Part shown: positions 58,095-64,000 of the stretch, piece after piece | Numbering within the stretch: the stretch's first letter is position 1 | Layout of the letters: each line of letters opens with the position of its first letter | Assembly: GCF_003259315.1 (NCBI RefSeq) | Contig: NZ_QLLT01000013.1 | Span: 62,001-126,000, forward strand | Reading direction: 5' to 3' | DNA: 64,000 nt | Source of the DNA: Kitasatospora sp. SolWspMP-SS2h | Lineage (GTDB): Bacteria; Actinomycetota; Actinomycetes; Streptomycetales; Streptomycetaceae | Translations under genes and position numbers: made by a program | The notes under the pieces: generated by a model | The model's database searches: none | What the model saw: only the letters and a program-made list of their open reading frames with translations | What the model was told of the DNA's origin: nothing

Positions 58095-59387
58095 ATGGGC
58101 GAGCGGACGCGCGGCGACGGGCTGCTGGAGCAGTTGCGACGGCCACCGGGCGGACGGGACGGGCGGGCGATGCTGCTGACGCTGTTCGTCGACCGCACCG
58201 GCACCGGCGTCTGGGCGGCGGCCTGCGTGCTGTACTTCACCGAGGTCGGGCGGCTGACGGCCGCGCAGGTCGGGCTGCTGCTGGGCGTCTCCTCGGTGGC
58301 GGGCATTGCGGGGACGCCGCTGGCCGGACGGCTGGCCGCCGCGTGGGGGGTGCGACGGGTGCTGATCGGCTGCCACCTGCTGCGGGTGGCGGCGCTGACG
58401 GCGGTGCTGTTCTGCACCGCGTTCACCCCGCTGCTGCTGGTGGTGGCGCTGGCCACGCTCGGCGACCGGGCGGCCCGCGCGATGGAGATGCTGTACGCCA
58501 CCGAGGTCGCGGGCGAGCGCCGCTCGGCCTACCGGGCGCTGTCGCGCACCTCGATGAACGCCGGGTACGCGGCGGGCGCCGGTCTGGCCGCGCTCGGCCT
58601 GGCGGTGGGCACCCCGGCCGCGTACCGGGCGCTGGTGGTCGCCGACGTGGCCTCCTTCCTGGTCGCCGCCGCCCTGGTGGCCACCCTCCGGGAGCCGGGC
58701 CGGGCCGCCGCGACCGCCGCGACCGCCGCAACCGGCATCGCCACGGACGGTCCGGCGGTGGCGGCGGGCGGGGCCGCCGCCCCGGCTCCCCGGCCCAACC
58801 CCTGGCGGGACGCCGGGTACCTGCGGTTCGTCGCCCTGGACGCGATGCTCACCATCGACGACGCGATCCTCAACGTGGGCCTGCCGCTCTGGCTGATCCA
58901 CTCCACCCGCGCCCCGCACGCACTGGTCCCGGCCTTCCTGGCGATCAACACCGTGGTCGTGGTGCTGGCCCAACTGCGGGTCTCCGCCCTGGTCAGCACG
59001 GCCCGCCAGGCGGTCCGGGTGGTCCCGCTGTACGGGTTCGCCGTCCTGGGCTGCTGCGCCGCCGCCGCCCTGGCCCACCGGACGGGGCCGCTGCCCGCCT
59101 CGGCCCTGCTGCTGCTCGCGGCGGTGCTGGTGACGCTGGCCGAACTGATCCGCTCGGTGGTCTCCTGGGAGCTGTCGGTGGCCCTGGCCCCGGAGCGGGC
59201 CCGCCCCGAGTACCTGGGGGTGGCGGGCATGGCCCACTCCACCGAGAAGGCCGCGGGCCCGCTCCTGCTCACCGGCGCGGTCCTGGCCACCGGCCCCCTG
59301 GGCTGGCTGACCCTGGGCGCGGCCACCACCGCGGCGGCCTACGCCCAACGCCGCTACGGCGCCATCCGGTTGGCCCTCACGCCGTGA
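58095..59387 (+). CDS. MFS transporter
   Basis: A 430-residue major facilitator with about 12 hydrophobic segments and a central Ala/Gly-rich cytoplasmic loop (about 205-235). The N-terminal half includes FVDRTGTGVWAAACVLYFTEVGRLTAAQVG and GTPLAGRLAAAWGVRRVL (loop-2 motif). Probably an exporter of a small toxic molecule. The ATG has a GGGGAG RBS. The MarR-type palindrome about 62 bp upstream suggests ligand-inducible expression. Confidence 0.9.
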   Translation: MGERTRGDGLLEQLRRPPGGRDGRAMLLTLFVDRTGTGVWAAACVLYFTEVGRLTAAQVGLLLGVSSVAGIAGTPLAGRLAAAWGVRRVLIGCHLLRVAALTAVLFCTAFTPLLLVVALATLGDRAARAMEMLYATEVAGERRSAYRALSRTSMNAGYAAGAGLAALGLAVGTPAAYRALVVADVASFLVAAALVATLREPGRAAATAATAATGIATDGPAVAAGGAAAPAPRPNPWRDAGYLRFVALDAMLTIDDAILNVGLPLWLIHSTRAPHALVPAFLAINTVVVVLAQLRVSALVSTARQAVRVVPLYGFAVLGCCAAAALAHRTGPLPASALLLLAAVLVTLAELIRSVVSWELSVALAPERARPEYLGVAGMAHSTEKAAGPLLLTGAVLATGPLGWLTLGAATTAAAYAQRRYGAIRLALTP

Positions 59388-59472
59388 GACCGGCGACCGC
59401 CCCGGGCCGCACCGAGCGCAGCCAGCGACCGCCGTCGACCCCTCCCCGCGAGGCCCACGGCCGTCCCGGACG

Positions 59473-60093
59473 TCACCCCACGAGTTCGGCGACCGTCGCG
59501 GCCACCGTCCCGTACAGGTCTCCGACGGTGGCCAGCGCGGCGGCGTGCAGGTGGGCCGCCGGTACCACCCGCCCGTCCGGCCCCGGCAGGGACCGGGTCG
59601 CGCACGCCTCGGCGACCACCGTCGGCCGCCACCCGCCGCGGAAGGCGCCCTGCGCGGTGAAGGCCACGCACATGTGCGTCATGAAGCCGGCCAGCACCAG
59701 GTCGCGGCGCGGCCCGTCCCCGTCCAACTCCTGGAGCACCTCGGCCAGTTCGGTCCCGTGGAAGGAGTCCGGGAAGGTCTTGACCACCACCCGCTCGCCC
59801 TCCGCCGGGGCGACCGGCGCGCTGATCGCCCCGATCTCGGCCCGGATGTCGTACGGCGTGCCCGGCCCGCCGTCGTTGACCACGTGCACCACCGGCGCGC
59901 CGGCTTCCCGGGCCGCCGCCAGCAGGCGCGCCCCGGCGGCGAGGGCGGGTTCGGCGCCCTCCAGCGCCATCACGCCCTCCCGGTAGGTGTTCTGGTAGTC
60001 GATCAGGACCAGCACCGAATCGGCGAGGCGCGGCAGCGCGTCGTCCAGTCCGATCACCGTGCGCAGCGTCGCGGACGCATTTTCCATGCCCAT
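59473..60093 (-). CDS. Cysteine hydrolase (isochorismatase family)
   Basis: A 206-residue isochorismatase-fold hydrolase with the Asp-Lys-Cys triad: D in VLVLIDYQNTY (about residue 31), K in VVVKTFPDSF (about 108), and C in FMTHMCVAF (about 142). Such enzymes hydrolyse amides or isochorismate. It lies 80 bp downstream of a GlxA-type regulator on the same strand; the gap contains a 12-bp tandem repeat (GTCGGGCCCGTG at 60111 and 60123). This regulator/hydrolase pairing is common. Confidence 0.92.
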   Translation of the reverse strand: MGMENASATLRTVIGLDDALPRLADSVLVLIDYQNTYREGVMALEGAEPALAAGARLLAAAREAGAPVVHVVNDGGPGTPYDIRAEIGAISAPVAPAEGERVVVKTFPDSFHGTELAEVLQELDGDGPRRDLVLAGFMTHMCVAFTAQGAFRGGWRPTVVAEACATRSLPGPDGRVVPAAHLHAAALATVGDLYGTVAATVAELVG

Positions 60094-60173
60094 GTCACTC
60101 ACCCTGTTCTGTCGGGCCCGTGGTCGGGCCCGTGGTCGGATTCTTCGGTCGGGTAAATCGGGAAAAGAGGGGC

Positions 60174-61187
60174 TCAGGCCCCGTCCACGCCCCGGGTCGC
60201 GCCGGGTTCCACCCGGAAGCGCCTGCGGTAGGCGGCCGGTGTGGTGCCCAGGCGGCGGCGGACCGTGCGGTGCAGGGTCTCGACGGAGCCGAGGCCGCTC
60301 GCGGCGGCGACCTGTTCGAGCGGCTGGTCGGTGCCCTCCAGCAGCCGCCGGGCGGCCTCCAGGCGCGCGGCCTCGACGTACGCCGCCGGTGTCGTCCCGG
60401 TCTCCTGCCGGAAGACCCGGGCGAAGTGGCGTTCGCTCAGGCACATCCGGGCGGCCAGCGCCCGGGCCGAGAGGTCGCCGTCCGGGTGGTCGGTGATGTG
60501 CAGGCGCAGTTCGTCGATGTCCCGGCGGGAGGTGGGCGGGCTGCTGAGCGGGACGGAGAACTGGCTCTGTCCGCCCTGCCGCTTGAGGTACATCACCAGC
60601 TGCCGGGCCACCGCCATGGCGAGTTCCTCGCCGTGGTCCTCGGCGACGAGGGCCAGCGCGAGGTCCATGCAGGCGCTGATCCCGGCGCCGGTCCAGATCG
60701 CTCCGGAGCGGACGAAGATCGGGTCGGGGTCGACCGTCACCTCCGGGTGGTCGGCGGCGAGTTGGGCCGCCGTCGACCAGTGCGTGGTGGCGCGCCGCCC
60801 GTCCAGCAGCCCGGCGGCGGCGAGCAGGTGCGCGCCGACGCAGACCGAGGCGACCCGCCGGGCGGTCGGGGCGGTCCGGCGCACCCAGGCGACCACCTCG
60901 GGGTCGATCCGGGCCCGGGGCCCGTCGGGGCCGGGCCGGACCGCGCCGGGCACCAGCAGGGTGTCCAGCCGGCCGTCGACCTGGTCGAACGTCAGGTCGA
61001 CGGCGAGCCGGACGCCGGCCGAGGTGCGCACCAGCCCGTGCTCCGGACCGGCCAGTTCCACCCGGTAGCCGGCCCGGCCGCCGCTCTCCCGGTCGGCCAG
61101 CGCGAACACCTCGGCCGGGCCGGTGACGTCGAGCAGGTCGACGTCGGGGAAGACCGCGATCACGACGCGGCGGTTGTTGCTGGGCAT
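60174..61187 (-). CDS. GlxA-family regulator (DJ-1/PfpI plus AraC HTH)
   Basis: A 337-residue regulator: class I glutamine amidotransferase-like DJ-1/PfpI domain (about 8-185, VVIAVFPDVDLLDVTGPAEVFALA and the nucleophile-elbow Cys in VASVCVGAHLLAAAG) and a C-terminal AraC/XylS HTH pair (about 225-325, LSARALAARMCLSERHFARVFRQETG). ATG 61187 is used; an in-frame ATG 14 codons upstream is less likely. It probably activates the cysteine hydrolase gene that follows it. Confidence 0.92.
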   Translation of the reverse strand: MPSNNRRVVIAVFPDVDLLDVTGPAEVFALADRESGGRAGYRVELAGPEHGLVRTSAGVRLAVDLTFDQVDGRLDTLLVPGAVRPGPDGPRARIDPEVVAWVRRTAPTARRVASVCVGAHLLAAAGLLDGRRATTHWSTAAQLAADHPEVTVDPDPIFVRSGAIWTGAGISACMDLALALVAEDHGEELAMAVARQLVMYLKRQGGQSQFSVPLSSPPTSRRDIDELRLHITDHPDGDLSARALAARMCLSERHFARVFRQETGTTPAAYVEAARLEAARRLLEGTDQPLEQVAAASGLGSVETLHRTVRRRLGTTPAAYRRRFRVEPGATRGVDGA

Positions 61188-61268
61188 GCCCCCATCCTCG
61201 ACCGCCCGGCGCGGTGTCCGCAATGACACCGTTCTGTCGGATCCGGCCGTCCCCCGGCGCCGGCCGCC

Positions 61269-61688
61269 TCAGCGGATGTCGTGGTCCGGGTGGGCCAGGT
61301 CGTACGCGTGGCGGGCCGCGGCGATGGCGGTGCGGTGGTCGAGCGACCAGTCGGCGAGCGCCTTGACCAGGTGGGTCAGCCCGGCCCCGGTGTCGGTCAG
61401 GCGGTAGTCGACCTGGGCCGGGACGGTCGGGTAGACGGTGCGCCGCACGAGGCCGTCGCGTTCGAGCCGGCGCACGGTGAGGGTGAGCATCCGCTGGGAG
61501 ATGCCCTCGACGGCGCGCTGCAGTTCCCGGAACCGCCGCGGTCCGCCCGCCAGTTCGACGACCACCAGCACCGACCACTTGTCGCCGATCCGGTCCAGCA
61601 CGTCGCGGATGCCGCAGTCGGGGTGGTCGTGGCGTCCGCAGGGGTCGAGGTCGGCGGGGGTGGTTACCCCGGTGTGCGTGAGTGACAC
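61269..61688 (-). CDS. HxlR-family winged-helix regulator
   Basis: A 139-residue HxlR repressor or activator. Family features: the Cys-containing CGIRDVLDRIGDKWSVLVVVELAGGPRRFRELQ and the wing ISQRMLTLTVRRLERDGLVRRTVYP. GTG 61688 follows a strong AAGGAGG. It is divergent from an NmrA-type gene across 88 bp, a standard HxlR/target pair; HxlR proteins often sense oxidants or aldehydes through the conserved Cys. Confidence 0.92.
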   Translation of the reverse strand: MSLTHTGVTTPADLDPCGRHDHPDCGIRDVLDRIGDKWSVLVVVELAGGPRRFRELQRAVEGISQRMLTLTVRRLERDGLVRRTVYPTVPAQVDYRLTDTGAGLTHLVKALADWSLDHRTAIAAARHAYDLAHPDHDIR

Positions 61689-61776
61689 GGAACTGCCTCC
61701 TTGTGGCGGGTCGGCGGTGCGGCCGAGGATCAAGCGTAGTTACCGAAGAGAACCACGACGGGAGGCTGGGACGGAC

Positions 61777-62601
61777 ATGATCCTGGTGACGGGAGCGAAC
61801 GGGAACCTCGGCGCGGCCACCCTGGCGGCGCTGCGCGCCCGCAGCGTCGCCGCGACGGGGGGCAGCCGCTCGCCGGGCCCGGGGGCCCGGCGGCTCGACT
61901 TCGACGACCCCGCGGGCCTGGACCTCAGCGGGGTGTCGACCCTGGTGCTGGTCTCCGCCGGCTACGCCGAGGACGACCGGGTGGTCGCCCGGCACGCGGC
62001 GGCCCTGGGCGCGGCCGTCCGCGACGGCGTCCGCCACGTCGTCTACACCAGCCTGACCACGGCCGGCGACCACCTCGGTTTCGCGCTCGCGCACCGCGCC
62101 ACCGAACGCCTCGTCCGGGAGAGCGGGCCGGCCTGGACGATCCTGCGCAACGGCCTGTACGCCGAACTCTTCGGCGGCCTGCTGCGCTGGTCCGGGGACG
62201 GCGTGGAGTCCGCGTTCGGGGACGGCGCGCTGGCCGCGGTCGCGCGGGCGGACCTCGCCGAGGTCGCGGCACTGGTCGCGGCGGACCCGGCGGCGCACCG
62301 CGGGCGCGTCCACGACCTGGTCGGCACGCCGGTCACGGCGGGCCGGGTCGCCGACCGACTCGGGGTGCCGCACCGCACCATCGGCCTGGGCGAGTACCGG
62401 CGCAGGCTGCTGGAGGAGACGCCGGGGCTGCTGCCCTTCCAGCCCCCCATGCTCGTCTCGATCGCCACCGGCGTCCGGCACGGCTTCCTGGACGGCACCG
62501 ACCCCACCCTGACCGACCTCCTCGGCCGCCCCGCCCTCGACCCCCTGGCCGTGGCCGCGACCACCGCCTCCGCCGCCCGCCCGGCGGCGGGCGTCCGGTA
62601 G
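61777..62601 (+). CDS. NmrA/NAD(P)H-binding SDR-like protein
   Basis: A 274-residue protein with the N-terminal dinucleotide motif VTGANGNLGAATLAAL, then VYTSLTTAGDHLGFALAHRATERLV and WTILRNGLYAELFGGLL, as in QOR2/NmrA-type quinone reductases. No SDR catalytic Lys is obvious. GGAGG about 9 bp upstream of ATG 61777. It is divergent from and probably controlled by the HxlR regulator. Related to the gene at 36551. Confidence 0.9.
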   Translation: MILVTGANGNLGAATLAALRARSVAATGGSRSPGPGARRLDFDDPAGLDLSGVSTLVLVSAGYAEDDRVVARHAAALGAAVRDGVRHVVYTSLTTAGDHLGFALAHRATERLVRESGPAWTILRNGLYAELFGGLLRWSGDGVESAFGDGALAAVARADLAEVAALVAADPAAHRGRVHDLVGTPVTAGRVADRLGVPHRTIGLGEYRRRLLEETPGLLPFQPPMLVSIATGVRHGFLDGTDPTLTDLLGRPALDPLAVAATTASAARPAAGVR

Positions 62602-62797
62602 CGGCGCCGAGCGGTCGGGGCGGTCGGGGCCGTCAGATCCGCCGGGTCCGCCGGGTCCGCCAGGTCCTCGAAGGCCGCGTCACCGCCTGCCGCACCTCGG
62701 CCGACCGGCACGACCGGCACGCCTGGCACGCCCGGCATCACAGGCACGACCGGCACGCCCGGCGCGGCGGCTGACCGCCCGTCGGGGGCTCCGCTGT

Positions 62798-62854
62798 ACG
62801 GCGCGGGGCCCCGGTGCGGGCGTGTCGCCGTCCGCGTCCGGGGCCCCGCGCCGT
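62798..62854. terminator. 17-bp stem between convergent NmrA and MHYT genes
   Basis: ACGGCGCGGGGCCCCGG (62798-62814) and CCGGGGCCCCGCGCCGT (62838-62854) pair perfectly around a 23-nt loop, just before the MHYT stop. The remaining gap 62602-62797 has only short GGCACGACC/GGCACGCC direct repeats (about 62708-62765) and no ORF that I can support. Confidence 0.75.
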
Positions 62855-62868
62855 GTGGGGTGCGGCCG

Positions 62869-63666
62869 TCAGCGGCGTTCCTGTCCGAACAGGTCGACCC
62901 GGATCGGCTCGGCGGCCGGGGTCCGGCCGTCCTCCGGGTCCTGCGGGGAGAGCGCGATCGCGATGCCCGCGACGGCGAGGACGACCATGATGCCGACGGC
63001 CAGCGGGAGGATGAACTGCGAGGCGGGGGTGCCGTCGCCGAGCGGGCGGCCGTCGAGGGTGACGGTGACGGCGGCCATCGCGGTGTAGTGCATGGCGACC
63101 ACCGCGACGCCGGCGATCAGGGCGGCGCCGAGCGCCGAGGGCAGGCCCTTGACGTTCAGCGTCATCCACAGCGCCGCGGTGGCCGCGGCGACGGCGATGG
63201 CCACCGAGGCGGCCACCAGCGGGACGGCGTAGGAGACCTCGCCCTCGACCTGCATCGCGGCCATGCCGAGGTAGTGCATGCCGGCGACGCCGCCGCCGGT
63301 CAGGACGCCGCCGGCCAGCAGGGTGCCGGTGCCCTTGCCGCGGTAGCCGACGAAGCCGATGCCCAGGCCGACCACGACGACCGCCACCAGCAGGCTGAGC
63401 ACGGTGAGCGGGATGTCGTAGACCAGGGTGGAGGAGTCGACCATGAAGCCGAGCATCGCGATGAAGTGCATGGACCAGATGCCGCACCCGAACGCCCCGG
63501 CCGCCAGCGCCAGCCAGCCGAAGCGCCGGTTCGGGCGCAGCGTCATGGCCCGTGCGGTGCAGCGCAGTCCGATCGCGGCTCCGACGCAGGCGATCAGGTA
63601 GGCCACGACCGGGTTCACCCACCCGTACTGGAAACCGTCGAGGTGGGCCGTGGTGCCGTGGTGCAT
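62869..63666 (-). CDS. MHYT-domain integral membrane sensor
   Basis: A 265-residue seven-helix membrane protein of the MHYT family, proposed to sense oxygen, CO or NO through copper. Three MHYT-type motifs are at helix ends: SMHFIAM (near 65), GMHYLGM (near 130) and AMHYTAM (near 190). No GGDEF/EAL or kinase domain is attached, so it would signal through a partner or act alone. ATG 63666 gives MHHGTTAHLDGF directly before the first helix; a longer N-terminus is possible. Confidence 0.9.
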   Translation of the reverse strand: MHHGTTAHLDGFQYGWVNPVVAYLIACVGAAIGLRCTARAMTLRPNRRFGWLALAAGAFGCGIWSMHFIAMLGFMVDSSTLVYDIPLTVLSLLVAVVVVGLGIGFVGYRGKGTGTLLAGGVLTGGGVAGMHYLGMAAMQVEGEVSYAVPLVAASVAIAVAAATAALWMTLNVKGLPSALGAALIAGVAVVAMHYTAMAAVTVTLDGRPLGDGTPASQFILPLAVGIMVVLAVAGIAIALSPQDPEDGRTPAAEPIRVDLFGQERR

Positions 63667-63807
63667 GAAGGATCCGATCGGGAACGACTGCGGGTGCGGG
63701 TTTTGCCTCCGAGACAATACCGCCCGGTAGGGATTGGTCCGTACCAGCGCCCCGCCACCCGTCCCGTCCGGACCCTGTCCCGTCCGGTCGTGGCAGGCTT
63801 GGTGTCC

Positions 63808-64000
63808 ATGGAGCAGCCCGCCGGAACACCCCGCGTCCCGCACCCGCCCGTGCCGCCGCCGCTGCTGGTGGTGGACGGCGCGAACGTGGTCGGCTCCGTG
63901 CCGGACGGGTGGTGGCGGGACCGGCGGGGCGCGGCCGAGCGGCTGCGCGACGCGCTGGTGCCGGTGGCGGCGGCCGGGGTGCCGGGCGTGCCGGGCCCGC
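63808..64000 (+). CDS. NYN/NTP-pyrophosphohydrolase-like protein, cut by the window edge
   Basis: Only the first 64 residues are present. LLVVDGANVVGSVPDGWWRDRRGAAERL resembles the start of streptomycete proteins annotated as NTP pyrophosphohydrolase or NYN-type (PIN-like) nucleases, where the early Asp belongs to the metal site. ATG 63808 is divergent from the MHYT gene. Function assignment is weak without the rest. Confidence 0.6.
   Translation, partial: MEQPAGTPRVPHPPVPPPLLVVDGANVVGSVPDGWWRDRRGAAERLRDALVPVAAAGVPGVPGP

Noticed and set aside
1..64000. tRNA, rRNA or riboswitch genes
   Set aside because: No cloverleaf with a GTTCRA-type T-loop, no rRNA segment, and no aptamer-like leader was recognised by eye; a covariance-model scan would settle it.

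Overview
The window is very GC-rich (third codon positions almost all G or C) and reads as the chromosome of a streptomycete-type actinobacterium, Streptomyces or Kitasatospora. The signs are large LAL-type LuxR regulators, many TetR/XRE/HxlR/GntR switches, secreted glycoside hydrolases with discoidin, FN3, CARDB and CBM modules, bacterial EF-hand proteins, an MHYT sensor and mycothiol-linked enzymes. About 57 protein-coding loci are supported. I see no rRNA, tRNA, CRISPR array, transposase or phage gene. Family names come from motif recognition; no database search was run.

Layout. 0.2-10.3 kb: a chain of small regulator/target pairs (XRE-MFS, DUF2975-XRE, OYE flavoenzyme-TetR, SDR-TetR), a DUF2236 oxygenase and a CDF metal transporter; several pairs have clear palindromes in the shared promoter. 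10.4-15.2 kb: a LAL regulator and a secreted tannase/feruloyl-esterase-type enzyme. 15.3-17.8 kb: an indoleamine-2,3-dioxygenase-like haem protein, interrupted by an in-frame amber codon, tightly coupled to an ATP-grasp ligase. 17.8-24.2 kb: alpha/beta hydrolase, a truncated LAL regulator, VOC and SRPBCC proteins around a 110-bp nested inverted repeat, a metallophosphoesterase and two orphan proteins. 24.3-28.7 kb: a 1447-residue secreted GH87 alpha-1,3-glucanase. 29-37.4 kb: a beta-lactamase-fold serine hydrolase, two divergent EF-hand proteins, a TetR/aldo-keto reductase pair, and two stress-type proteins, one with 84-bp in-frame tandem repeats.

37.4-46.5 kb is the most coherent system: an RpiR regulator, two secreted cyanophycinases, an M20 peptidase, and a complete polar amino-acid ABC importer plus a second binding protein, arranged divergently around a 320-bp control region. 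Together they form a plausible scavenging route for extracellular cyanophycin: polymer to beta-Asp-Arg dipeptide outside the cell, uptake, then hydrolysis inside.

46.5-48.8 kb is a decayed patch: a gene fragment, a frameshifted SsuB-like ATPase and a frameshifted FAD monooxygenase. 49.6-57.2 kb is a chitooligosaccharide-type sugar uptake operon resembling dasABC: binding protein, two permeases, GH20 hexosaminidase and a secreted CBM3-GH16 enzyme, with a divergent GntR/UTRA regulator and a cluster of ACTGGT/ACCAGT half-sites. 57.3-64 kb: an MFS exporter behind a strong MarR-type palindrome, a GlxA-type regulator with a cysteine hydrolase, a HxlR/NmrA pair, an MHYT membrane protein, and the start of an NYN-like gene cut by the window edge.
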